From Chitinophagales bacterium (lineage in GTDB: Bacteria; Bacteroidota; Bacteroidia; Chitinophagales; Saprospiraceae): DNA of 54,195 nucleotides. The notes beneath the pieces are model-generated. The model was not told the DNA's origin. It saw only the letters and a program-made list of their open reading frames with translations, and did no database searches. The DNA lies in NCBI GenBank assembly GCA_022360175.1, contig JAKSDI010000304.1, forward strand, positions 1-54,195. The letters are read 5' to 3'. Both the position numbers and the translations under genes were made by a program. Positions 16,652-25,014 of this stretch are shown here, piece by piece (the first letter of the stretch is position 1; the number at the start of each line of letters is the position of its first letter).

Positions 16652-18274
16652 TTATCTTGCCAGAACGATTTTTCGGCTAAAGACCTGATTGCCTGCCTGG
16701 ATGCTGTATACATAGTATCCCGCGGCTAGTTTGGCAGGGCTTGTCCGAAATGTGTGTTTATGTTGTCCAGCAGCTAATCTGCCATCATGTATTACTTGTA
16801 CAGCTTGTCCTAACATATTGTATATCTGTACCTTAATGTGCATGCTCTTGGGCAAAATATAGTTGATGCCAATTTGATTGCCTTCATAGCTTGCCCAGTG
16901 CTTAAGGTTAATGCTTAACGGTTCATATACTGGAGTTGGAGTACAGGTCAGTCCTAAAGGCAGGCGATCAAATGTTTGCCCGAGTACTCCATCTACTACA
17001 TCAGGTTCTACACATAACCAGTTTTCTAGAACTGTGGCATATATTTCCCGAAAGTCAACGCTATAATGTAGGTTGCCTGCAAGATCTACATTATGCATAT
17101 CGGGATTTTCTCCTAAGAAACCATTGCCATTTAAGCCCGGTCCAAAAAGCATAAGTGGAGCAGCAGCCCCGTGATCTGTACCATTAGATGCATTTTGCTC
17201 TATACGCCTGCCAAACTCTGAGAAAGTCATACTAAGTACATCACCATCCAGATCTGCTGTAGCAAGATCATCATAAAAGGCTTTGATCCCTTTAGATAAC
17301 ATATTGACTAGATTAGGATGAGAGTTATTTTGGCCTGCATGGGTATCAAAACCATCCAGTGTTACCATATATAATTTAGTTCCAAGCCCACCTTTGATGA
17401 GACGTGCTACAATAGCAAGTTGCTGTGCAAATCCATTATCATATGCAACAGCATTTTGCGAAGCATTATAAGCCTGAGAGATAATTTCTGCATAACGGAA
17501 TGTACTGTTAGCAATAGCTCTCATAAAACCTACCTGCTCTCCGTAATAACAATCAGGGATGTCATTCGTATCGTATAATTCTCCATTTTGGGCTATTTCG
17601 TACAGCTGATTAGGATCATCTACTATAACGCCCATATTGAGCATATCCTGATTATCAAATACGATTGTACCTGAACTACCAATTTGAATAGCAGGTGGTA
17701 TTTCCGGTGGATTAGTCAGGAAATCTGGAAACTGCCCTTCCAGGAAACGACCTAGCCAACCAGAATCTATTTCTTCATCTGCATCGCTAGCAGAAGCCCA
17801 TATATCCGTAGAGCGAAAGTGCGACAGATTTTGATCTGGATAACCTACGGTATTAACTACTTTCATCGATCCGTCATTCCATAATGGCATGATGTCCCCC
17901 ATCCAGTTGGGAATTCCAAATTCATCACTAAGATTAAGTATATCGGATTGTGGAATAGCTATAGTAGGACGTGCTGTTTGGTAGGTGCCGTAGTCAAAAA
18001 TAGGAATAATGGTATTTAAGCCATCATTACCACCTTTGAGTCTGACTAGTACCAGAATGCGATTGCTATTAGAGTTGGTGAGCCCCCAGCTGAGAGGTGA
18101 GCTCGACATGGCTGTGATGGGAGTTTTGCCTAGCATAAGTGATACGCTACCTGCGATACCCAGGTTGCGCATAAACATTCTACGGCTCCACATCTGGTGG
18201 TTTTGCTGGTGTGCTTTACCGTGTTCTAAAGCACTACCATGTGGCTTTTTATTTTCTTTATGGTGATTACACAT
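16652..18274 (-). CDS. DUF1501 family protein with twin-arginine signal and T9SS sorting domain
   Basis: A 540-residue exported protein of the DUF1501 family (alkaline-phosphatase-superfamily-like fold). The family start LVRLKGGNDGLNTIIPIFDY follows the signal, and later DGFDTHAG and TFSEFGRRIEQNASNGTDHG carry the putative metal-site residues. The N-terminus has SRRMFMRNLGIAG at 30-42, a twin-arginine signal, preceded by an unusual His/Lys-rich stretch of 28 residues. The last 85 residues (from HWASYEGNQIGINY through KVQIYNMLGQAVQ to the end) are a type A T9SS C-terminal sorting domain. It would thus cross the inner membrane folded via Tat and then leave through T9SS. The DUF1800 gene upstream is its usual partner. 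Confidence 0.88.
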   Translation of the reverse strand: MCNHHKENKKPHGSALEHGKAHQQNHQMWSRRMFMRNLGIAGSVSLMLGKTPITAMSSSPLSWGLTNSNSNRILVLVRLKGGNDGLNTIIPIFDYGTYQTARPTIAIPQSDILNLSDEFGIPNWMGDIMPLWNDGSMKVVNTVGYPDQNLSHFRSTDIWASASDADEEIDSGWLGRFLEGQFPDFLTNPPEIPPAIQIGSSGTIVFDNQDMLNMGVIVDDPNQLYEIAQNGELYDTNDIPDCYYGEQVGFMRAIANSTFRYAEIISQAYNASQNAVAYDNGFAQQLAIVARLIKGGLGTKLYMVTLDGFDTHAGQNNSHPNLVNMLSKGIKAFYDDLATADLDGDVLSMTFSEFGRRIEQNASNGTDHGAAAPLMLFGPGLNGNGFLGENPDMHNVDLAGNLHYSVDFREIYATVLENWLCVEPDVVDGVLGQTFDRLPLGLTCTPTPVYEPLSINLKHWASYEGNQIGINYILPKSMHIKVQIYNMLGQAVQVIHDGRLAAGQHKHTFRTSPAKLAAGYYVYSIQAGNQVFSRKIVLAR

Positions 18275-18391
18275 AATGATTTCAGTTTAAATCATTTAAT
18301 AAATAAATTCGATACAGATTAAAATAGAGACGGACTTACAAGCTCGATTTTATCAGTTTGAGGTATCGAATTTTTTATTCGCAACTAATGA

Positions 18392-19843
18392 TTATCCTAA
18401 TTGGAATTCAGGAAGACGAGCAACATGCTGCAATAAGAAAGCCATCTGTATAGGTATGGTTTCCCATTCCAAGTTCCATGAACCATCATCATAATAGTTT
18501 TGTGGAACCTCCCATTTAAATACAGTCGTAGCTAATTCATAGGCTTCAGCTTGATTGAGTCCATTGGGTATAAAATGGTCTACTATTGATTGTGCTACTT
18601 CATCAGGATCATTAGAGTTGCCACTTATATCTTTTGCTAGCTGAACTAGCGAGTTAGGATTGAATTGATATAAAGTATAAGTGAAGTAATCAACACCTTG
18701 CCAACGTCCGGTTAAAGTATTAGAGTCTATCCATGTCCGATTGCCAGGCCAACCAGCAACATCAGGTGGGTTATACAGGGTTTGTCCGAGATCAGCAGCG
18801 AGATAGCCAGCAATGGTAAGGCCTTCGTCATTATAAGGGAAACTACCTTCTTTTAGGAAATTGAGAAATACTTCAATTGGGCTTCTTACTATTGTACCAA
18901 TGTTGTATGCATCAAAAAAGTGTTCACTTTTGAAAAGTTGTCGAAGGACAGGGACTATATCAAAATTATTGTCCAGGAAAGTTTGAGCCAGTCCATTTAC
19001 AATAACTTCATCTTCCTGAGGATGGATAAATGCCCGGTACAATTTACCGCAAATGAATCCAGCTATTTCTTCTGTCCTTTCTGTAAATAAAATGTCATGT
19101 ACATCATCATAGCCCCAGTTGCCTGTTTGGCCAAAAATAGTTTTTTCACCATCATCATGTGCAATTGGTAAATAACCAATAGGTCCACATAACTCTAGAA
19201 AACCATTCCAGCCTGTCAGAGCTCTGGCAGTTTCTACAATATCATTTTGTGTATAGCCATTATCTTGCCCAAGTGTGAAAAGTTCGTAGAGTTCTCGAGC
19301 ATAATTTTCATTGGGATCTAAAACCGTACTTTGTACGCCGTTCAAAAAAACGAGCATTGCAGGAGACGTGCCGATCGTATGAGTAAAGTCCCTGAAATTT
19401 CCTAGTGCATTTTCCTGTAAAATGCGGTAGTAATCAAACATCCAGGATGGACAGGTATATACTTCGAATTGGGTGACGAAATGATTATGCCAAAAGAGCG
19501 TCATTTTTTCTCGAAAACCGTCATTCATCATATTCTTAATCCAACTGAGGATTTGCTCTATAATTTGTTCTGGTTGTTGTTGAGCAAAGTCAGTGTAATC
19601 GCTAATGCTCCAATCTGCCCATTCAGGTGCAGGGCTAGGAGGCAAGCTAATGGCATTGTCTATGATATTATCGATTAAGGTAGAAGGATTCTGTGACAGT
19701 GCTGCTTCTATCTCTGCTAGGCTAGCACTAAAACCCATTCGCCGAAAAAGATGGATGACTCGCTGTTTATTCCAGGGAGCATCACCTGAGGGCACATAAG
19801 GAGCCAATGTACCAGTTGCGCAGTTGAGGGTGGTGGTTATCAT
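18392..19843 (-). CDS. DUF1800 family protein
   Basis: A 483-residue protein of the DUF1800 family: HLFRRMGFSAS near residue 30, MTLFWHNHFVTQ, NENYARELYELFTLG and ALTGWNG are characteristic conserved blocks. No obvious Sec or Tat signal is present at the annotated start, although an exported partner suggests one might be expected. DUF1800 and DUF1501 proteins are nearly always encoded together in Bacteroidota and Planctomycetes. Here the DUF1800 gene is upstream, with a 117-base gap. Their joint function is not established; roles at the cell surface have been suggested for such pairs. Confidence 0.88.
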   Translation of the reverse strand: MITTTLNCATGTLAPYVPSGDAPWNKQRVIHLFRRMGFSASLAEIEAALSQNPSTLIDNIIDNAISLPPSPAPEWADWSISDYTDFAQQQPEQIIEQILSWIKNMMNDGFREKMTLFWHNHFVTQFEVYTCPSWMFDYYRILQENALGNFRDFTHTIGTSPAMLVFLNGVQSTVLDPNENYARELYELFTLGQDNGYTQNDIVETARALTGWNGFLELCGPIGYLPIAHDDGEKTIFGQTGNWGYDDVHDILFTERTEEIAGFICGKLYRAFIHPQEDEVIVNGLAQTFLDNNFDIVPVLRQLFKSEHFFDAYNIGTIVRSPIEVFLNFLKEGSFPYNDEGLTIAGYLAADLGQTLYNPPDVAGWPGNRTWIDSNTLTGRWQGVDYFTYTLYQFNPNSLVQLAKDISGNSNDPDEVAQSIVDHFIPNGLNQAEAYELATTVFKWEVPQNYYDDGSWNLEWETIPIQMAFLLQHVARLPEFQLG

Positions 19844-20102
19844 ATTCGGTTTTTTTTGTGTAGCAAAAAGCTGTTGTATACGGAAAACGATTTGTCACTT
19901 TTCTACCCTAATGGATGTTACAAAAAATATCGCTTTGATACCGAGATAAACAAAAGCGATATGAATTATTATGATTTTACGGCTGAACGGATATATCTGG
20001 ATGTTTAAATCTTTTTAAGTATCAAGGGGATTAACATATCATTTAAAAACATTTCGGATTACTACTCTTACATTTATGCCTACACTAAAAGCCTTGTAGA
20101 CA

Positions 20103-21209
20103 TTGAATAAATTGAAATCAATATCAACTTTTAAAAAGCTATTTACTTCTTATTTTTTTTGTATAGCAATCTCATTATCCTTTATAGGATGTAAAAAGGA
20201 TGCTGTACCTGATGGAATTTGGATAGGGAATGCCAGAGCTATAGATAAGGATGTATATCAGGCAAATCCTTATATCTGGGATTTTCAGGAAGATAGTTTA
20301 AATATTATAGCTCCTTTAGATGGAGGTATGGAAAAACATGGCTGGTCTTACGAATCTAGAAATCTTAGTATTGATACATTTGAATATAGTGAGGCACAGT
20401 TGCTTTTAACACAAGATCAATTTCGATTAGGAGCTTATTACTTTAAAAACTTCAATCGGCCTGCAGCTGTAGCCACTTTACCAGATACCTTGAGTATCAT
20501 TCAAATACTAGAGGGCAAAAACTGGAAGACAAGGGATCATCTTTATCGTTTTGAAAGGAAAGGTAAATTATTGATGTTACCTAAAGGGGAGTCCGGAGCC
20601 TATCAATATTGTTGGAGGATCCGACAATACGATCAGTATATATTTTTAATAAAAAGTGGGACACCTGATGGCAACTGCAATGAGTATGTTCAGTACTTAG
20701 AGCAATTAGTTTCTTTTAGTCCTGATTATTTCACTACCCATGTCTGGGAAAATGGAAAAATGATAGAACGGAGGTATGAGTTTGTAAAAGAAGCATCGCC
20801 TGAATATATAACCCACTCTTTTCAAGTGTGCAATCCCTATTTGTATATGTATGCTCCTTGGCATCGCTATTATTATAAAGGCACTTTCTACAAAGGAGGG
20901 ATTTATACTATTGAGAAAAAGATTGAGGAACAGTATCAAGCAGTGTATAAAGAGGGACAGACAGGTTTAATCAGGATACGTTTTATAGTCAATTGTGCTG
21001 GTCAGGCTGGTCAGTTTGAAATGCTCCAACTGGATAATAACTATCAAGCTTTCACTTTTGATACAGCTATTAGTGAACAACTTTTTAAGATTACTAAAGA
21101 ATTACAAGACTGGATACCAGGCAAAAACGATATTGGTATTCCTATAGATACCTATCGAATATTAACCTATAGATTAAAAAATGGAAAAGTTGTTGATATT
21201 TTCCCTTAG
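20103..21209 (+). CDS. Hypothetical lipoprotein, TTG start
   Basis: A 368-residue protein without a family I recognise. The start must be TTG at 20103: an in-frame TAG lies six bases upstream and the next codons encode a complete lipoprotein signal, MNKLKSISTFKKLFTSYFF ending in SLSFIGC, with the cysteine near residue 30. The C-terminal third (EGQTGLIRIRFIVNCAGQAG, then LDNNYQAFTFD and WIPGKNDIGIPIDTYRILTYRLKNGKV) resembles the TonB-C-like 'energy transducer' domain seen in many Bacteroidota lipoproteins. This similarity is a guess from pattern. The gene overlaps the next lipoprotein gene by 29 bases, so they form one transcription unit. Confidence 0.7.
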   Translation: MNKLKSISTFKKLFTSYFFCIAISLSFIGCKKDAVPDGIWIGNARAIDKDVYQANPYIWDFQEDSLNIIAPLDGGMEKHGWSYESRNLSIDTFEYSEAQLLLTQDQFRLGAYYFKNFNRPAAVATLPDTLSIIQILEGKNWKTRDHLYRFERKGKLLMLPKGESGAYQYCWRIRQYDQYIFLIKSGTPDGNCNEYVQYLEQLVSFSPDYFTTHVWENGKMIERRYEFVKEASPEYITHSFQVCNPYLYMYAPWHRYYYKGTFYKGGIYTIEKKIEEQYQAVYKEGQTGLIRIRFIVNCAGQAGQFEMLQLDNNYQAFTFDTAISEQLFKITKELQDWIPGKNDIGIPIDTYRILTYRLKNGKVVDIFP

Positions 21210-22002
21210 TATATTGCTACTGGGGTGTAATGAATCAAAAACTGTTAAATCAATTGATTATGAACAGTTTAGTACAGAGGAAAGAAAAGCTATGGCAGAT
21301 GATTATGAGTCCAAAGTTCGATTTTATCAAGGGAGTCGTTATAACCAAGAAAAGTATGATACTCTTGTAATAATGAATCCCTATAGTAGCAGTTATTATC
21401 AGGGAAAATCTATTACTCATACTAAAATTGGAGACTATCATATTGCATTTCCTCTGCTAGAAAAAGCGGCATCAATTGATGATGAAGTATTGTATTATTA
21501 TGGCTGGGTATTGTTGAATAACTATCATGATTTTCCAAGAGCATTAAAACGATTAGAAGAATTTGACAGCTTAACACCTGATCAGATGGATTATGCCTGG
21601 GGGGAGAATGTGCATCACTTGAAAGGATTGGCTCATAAAGAAATGGGGAATTATGAAGCGGCTTTACAAGAGTTTAGCATTTGTATTGAAAAGGAAGGTT
21701 TAGATAAGGTTGATGTGTATACGATTGTTTATCGGGGAATCACTTATTTGAGGTCAGAACAATACCAGAATGCAGTAAAGGATTTTGACCTGGCATTAGA
21801 ATTATACCCTCGTTGTACAATGGCCTTTTATTATAAAGGAGAAGCTTTATTGGAAATGAGAAAAAAGAAAAAGGCTATAGAATCACTTGAATCAGCACGT
21901 ACTCTTTTGAAAAGAGGAATTAAAAAAACAGATCCCTATAAAGATGTTTTTGATGAAGTACATGAAGTGATGATTGATGACTTGTTAGAGAGGGCTAAAT
22001 GA
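21181..22002 (+). CDS. TPR-repeat lipoprotein
   Basis: A 273-residue protein that begins with a lipoprotein signal, MEKLLIFSLSILLLGC, with the cysteine at residue 16. The rest is built of tetratricopeptide repeats: HLKGLAHKEMGNYEAALQEF, YRGITYLRSEQYQNAVKDF and FYYKGEALLEMRKKKKAIESL are consecutive units with the usual W/L-G-Y-F-A-P spacing. TPRs mediate protein contacts, so an outer-membrane scaffold role is likely. Its ATG lies inside the upstream lipoprotein gene (29-base overlap), indicating translational coupling and a shared function. Confidence 0.8.
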   Translation: MEKLLIFSLSILLLGCNESKTVKSIDYEQFSTEERKAMADDYESKVRFYQGSRYNQEKYDTLVIMNPYSSSYYQGKSITHTKIGDYHIAFPLLEKAASIDDEVLYYYGWVLLNNYHDFPRALKRLEEFDSLTPDQMDYAWGENVHHLKGLAHKEMGNYEAALQEFSICIEKEGLDKVDVYTIVYRGITYLRSEQYQNAVKDFDLALELYPRCTMAFYYKGEALLEMRKKKKAIESLESARTLLKRGIKKTDPYKDVFDEVHEVMIDDLLERAK

Positions 22003-22010
22003 TTCTGTAA

Positions 22011-22047
22011 AAAAAAATCAGGTGACAATTATTACTGCCACCTGATT
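22011..22047 (-). terminator. Intrinsic terminator of the alpha-oxoamine synthase gene
   Basis: AATCAGGTG (22016-22024) pairs with CACCTGATT (22039-22047). On the minus strand it is followed by a T-run. It lies 40 bases beyond the minus-strand stop and also faces the end of the TPR gene. Confidence 0.8.
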
Positions 22048-22086
22048 CCAATTTCTATAATTAAAAGATTTAAGCTTGGTTAAATC

Positions 22087-23334
22087 TTATTCTGGTTTCA
22101 CTAATTCTGCCTGTTTGCGATATACACCACTCTTTAATTTTTCAGATACTGTACTGAATGCCTTGATTGTCAAATCAATATCTTCAAAAGTATGAGCAGC
22201 TGTTGGTATTAGGCGCAAAAGAATCATTCCTTTAGGAATAACAGGATATACTACTACTGAGCAGAAAATATTATGATTTTCTCTCAAATCTTTTACTAGT
22301 ACAAGAGCTTCTTCTACAGAGCCGTGCATGTACACAGGCGTTACACAACTGGTAGTTGTACCTAAATCAAATCCATTTTCGCGTAAGCCAGATTGTAGGC
22401 GATTTACATTAGCCCACAATTTTTCTTTTAATTCGGGCTTTGTACGAAGTAGCTCCAGGCGCTTGATATTGCCAATAGTAAGTGGCATTGGTAATGACTT
22501 AGCAAATATTTGTGAACGTACATTATAGCGCAAGTACTCAATAATTTCCTTATCGCCACCAATAAATGCACCTATACTAGCCATTGATTTTGCGAAGGTA
22601 CTGAAGTATAAATCGATTTCATCTTGTACACCTTGCTCTTCGCCTGCTCCCGCACCAGTGGCTCCTAGAGTTCCAAAGCCATGCGCATCATCAATAAGCA
22701 TACGGAAATTGTATTCTTTTTTGAGAGCAGCAATTTCTTTCAAAATACCCTGTTCTCCACGCATACCAAATACACCTTCTGATATAACAAGGATACCTCC
22801 CCCTGTTTCCTCCGCTATCACTGCTGCTTTTTTGATTTGCTTTTCAAAGCTATCAATATCATTGTGCTCAAATGGCAAGCGCTTACCAATGTGCATGCGT
22901 ATTCCATCATAAATACATGCATGACAATCCTTATCATACACAACAATATCTTTACGGCCTAGCAACGCATCGATAACTGACATGATACCCTGATAACCAA
23001 AATTGAGTAGCATTACTTCTTCTTTACTGACAAAGTCTGCTAATTCCTCTTCTAGTTGCTCATGATATTTACTCTCTCCAGACATCATACGCGACCCCAT
23101 TGGATACGCCAAGCCCCAATCACGACTTGCTTCTTCATCTACTTTGCGAACCTCTGGGTGGTTACCTAAACCAAGATAGTTATTGACACTCCATACTATC
23201 ATTTCTTTACCATTGAATGTCATGCGGCTACCTAGTTCTCCTTCCAACTTTGGAAAGGTATAATATCCATGAGCCATTCTTGACCATTTACCAAGCGGTC
23301 CTCTATCTTCTCTAAATTTTGCAAATAAATCCAT
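22087..23334 (-). CDS. Alpha-oxoamine synthase: probable serine palmitoyltransferase or cysteate acyltransferase
   Basis: A 415-residue PLP enzyme of the alpha-oxoamine synthase family (KBL, BioF, HemA, SPT). The PLP lysine is Lys249 in FSTFAKSMAS. Other cofactor contacts are His138 (DKDCHACIYDG), Asp215 and His218 (DDAHGFG). Bacteroidota use an SPT of this type to condense serine with acyl-CoA for sphingolipids. Gliding Cytophagales use a close relative with cysteate to make capnine-type sulfonolipids. No bio or kbl/tdh context supports a biotin or threonine role. Which amino acid is used cannot be decided here. It is monocistronic, with promoter TACCTTTG 39 bases upstream. Confidence 0.82.
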   Translation of the reverse strand: MDLFAKFREDRGPLGKWSRMAHGYYTFPKLEGELGSRMTFNGKEMIVWSVNNYLGLGNHPEVRKVDEEASRDWGLAYPMGSRMMSGESKYHEQLEEELADFVSKEEVMLLNFGYQGIMSVIDALLGRKDIVVYDKDCHACIYDGIRMHIGKRLPFEHNDIDSFEKQIKKAAVIAEETGGGILVISEGVFGMRGEQGILKEIAALKKEYNFRMLIDDAHGFGTLGATGAGAGEEQGVQDEIDLYFSTFAKSMASIGAFIGGDKEIIEYLRYNVRSQIFAKSLPMPLTIGNIKRLELLRTKPELKEKLWANVNRLQSGLRENGFDLGTTTSCVTPVYMHGSVEEALVLVKDLRENHNIFCSVVVYPVIPKGMILLRLIPTAAHTFEDIDLTIKAFSTVSEKLKSGVYRKQAELVKPE

Positions 23335-23372
23335 AGGGTACAGATTTAATTATTGGAATCTATAATTAGGCA

Positions 23373-23380
23373 CAAAGGTA
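23373..23380 (-). promoter_or_regulatory. -7 element TACCTTTG of the alpha-oxoamine synthase gene
   Basis: Exact TAnnTTTG match on the minus strand, 38 bases upstream of the ATG. A TTG lies 23 bases further upstream. Confidence 0.5.
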
Positions 23381-23469
23381 ATAATAGCTGAGTGATTTAT
23401 AAGCAATAAGAGATCGCTTTGTTTTGTGGAACAAAAAATATTAATTATTTTGTATTAAATGTATCTGGT

Positions 23470-24432
23470 ATGAAAAATAAGCGCGCTCAACCCTATGACA
23501 GGGTTTTGAAAGAAAATTTAGAAACTGCTGTATTGCCTATAATTCAACGTGCTATAGGAATCCGTATCAAGAAAAGTGAAGTATTGCCTGAACAACAGAA
23601 TGTTACGATCAGAAGAGAAGTTGATTATCTTCGAAAAGTTTATACAGAGAAAGGGGAAGAATTAATTTTGCATATAGAATTTCAAAGCACTAATGACCCC
23701 GAAATGATATATCGACTTTCGGAATACCATAGTTTAATACAAAGAAAGTATCCTAATCTAATAATCCGTCATTTTGTAATTTATATTGGTAATTCATCTC
23801 CAAATATGAAGATTCGGCTTCCTCAAGATCAAGTATTTAAGGGATACGAATTAATAAATATTCATGATCTAAAATTGTCTAACTTTTTAGCTTCAGATAT
23901 TCCTGAAGAAATCGTTTTGGCAATTTTGGCTGATTTTCCAGTAGAACAAGCTTCTACTATAGTGCGTTTAATACTTAGAAGACTTAAGGATGTTTGTGAT
24001 AATGAAAATGAGTTGCAAGTTTATATAGAACAACTTAACTTGTTATCACAAGCCAGAAAATTAGATCAAGTTACATTACAAACTATTAAAGCTATGCCTA
24101 TAACAATTGATATAACAGAAAACGCGCTCTATAAAGAAGCTATTAAAAAGGGACTTGAAAAAGGTTTTCAGCAAGGAATTGAGCAAGGTCTCGAAAAAGG
24201 ACTTGAGCAGGGTCTTGTTGAAGGTATTGAAAGAGGCATTGAACAGGGGATTGAACAGGGGATTGAACGAGGGGTAGAGCTCATGGAAGAAAAAATGTTA
24301 AAAGAAAAACAAAGTGCTATTCAAAAGATGCTTGTTAAAAATTTTGATATTACAGACATTGTATCCATTATGAATGTATCTGAAGAACTCGTTGTATCTA
24401 TTCAGGAAACGATGCTGGAAGAAGAAGAGTAG
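23470..24432 (+). CDS. Rpn-like PD-(D/E)XK nuclease family protein with tetrapeptide repeats
   Basis: I prefer the ATG at 23470 (MKNKRAQPYDRVLKEN) to the in-frame ATG at 23419, because the family begins with this DRxLKE block. The N-terminal half carries the nuclease core: REVDYLRKV supplies the aspartate and LILHIEFQST the E-x-Q pair, with YRLSEYHSLIQRKY after it. These proteins are DNA nucleases that promote RecA-independent recombination and are often labelled putative transposases. Residues from about 225 form about ten degenerate E-x-G-(I/L) tetrapeptides. The stop codon abuts the stop codon of the convergent rhodanese gene with no gap. Confidence 0.78.
   Translation: MKNKRAQPYDRVLKENLETAVLPIIQRAIGIRIKKSEVLPEQQNVTIRREVDYLRKVYTEKGEELILHIEFQSTNDPEMIYRLSEYHSLIQRKYPNLIIRHFVIYIGNSSPNMKIRLPQDQVFKGYELINIHDLKLSNFLASDIPEEIVLAILADFPVEQASTIVRLILRRLKDVCDNENELQVYIEQLNLLSQARKLDQVTLQTIKAMPITIDITENALYKEAIKKGLEKGFQQGIEQGLEKGLEQGLVEGIERGIEQGIEQGIERGVELMEEKMLKEKQSAIQKMLVKNFDITDIVSIMNVSEELVVSIQETMLEEEE
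24145..24281 (+). repeat. 12-bp tandem repeats encoding E-x-G-(I/L) units
   Basis: About ten degenerate 12-base units encode KGLE, KGFQ, QGIE, QGLE and related tetrapeptides in the C-terminal part of the Rpn-like protein. The most alike units are the three near 24237-24272 (QGIEQGIEQGIE). Such repeats expand and contract readily and would change tail length without shifting the frame. Confidence 0.7.
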
Positions 24433-24957
24433 TCACCACACCTTTTGAACTTTATTGTCCTCTACCCATTGACTCCACTTTTCATTATAGGTATGAAGCT
24501 TATTTGTATGTTCTCTATTTTTGTCTACAATGGGATATCCCTGATTGACCCATTCGAAAATGCTACCATACATATTATGAATATTGACAAAGCCTCTTTT
24601 TTTTAACTCCTCCCCTATTTTTTCGCTTCGATATCCAATCGAACAATATATTACTATAGGACTATCTTTAGGCAGTACATCTAACTTTGAGTAGTCAGGA
24701 TTTTTATAACCTATAAATAAAGCCTTTTCTATGTGGCTTACTTTATATTCTTCTTCTTCACGTGCGTCCAGGAATACAACACTTTCTCTATTTTCCCAAG
24801 CTTCTTTTGCTCCAATAGTTGGAATAGTGAAATTGATCGTATGGCTAATTTTGTGATCAAAATCTGGATTCATAATTAAAGGGCGTTCTTCTGGTATTTG
24901 TGCACAGGCTGATGTGCCTAATATTAAAAGTCCCAGTATGGCTAGTAAGTATTTCAT
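24433..24957 (-). CDS. Rhodanese-domain exported protein
   Basis: A 174-residue protein with an N-terminal signal MKYLLAILGLLILGTSACAQ; either a signal-peptidase I site or a lipobox (TSAC) is possible. One rhodanese domain follows: VVFLDAREEEEYKVSHIEKAL and the active loop CSIGYRSE, with the catalytic cysteine at about residue 109. Single-domain rhodaneses carry or transfer sulfane sulfur, or act as sensors. The periplasmic location makes a thiosulfate or redox role plausible but unproven. Its stop abuts the Rpn gene stop. Confidence 0.85.
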   Translation of the reverse strand: MKYLLAILGLLILGTSACAQIPEERPLIMNPDFDHKISHTINFTIPTIGAKEAWENRESVVFLDAREEEEYKVSHIEKALFIGYKNPDYSKLDVLPKDSPIVIYCSIGYRSEKIGEELKKRGFVNIHNMYGSIFEWVNQGYPIVDKNREHTNKLHTYNEKWSQWVEDNKVQKVW

Positions 24958-25014
24958 TCCATGATTATTTGCAATAGCGTTTCAGAAAGCAAAACGGAAA
25001 TCATACAAATAGTA

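Noticed and set aside
23470-24432. Insertion sequence transposase
   Set aside because: Rpn-like proteins are sometimes labelled transposases, but no terminal inverted repeats or target duplications flank this gene.
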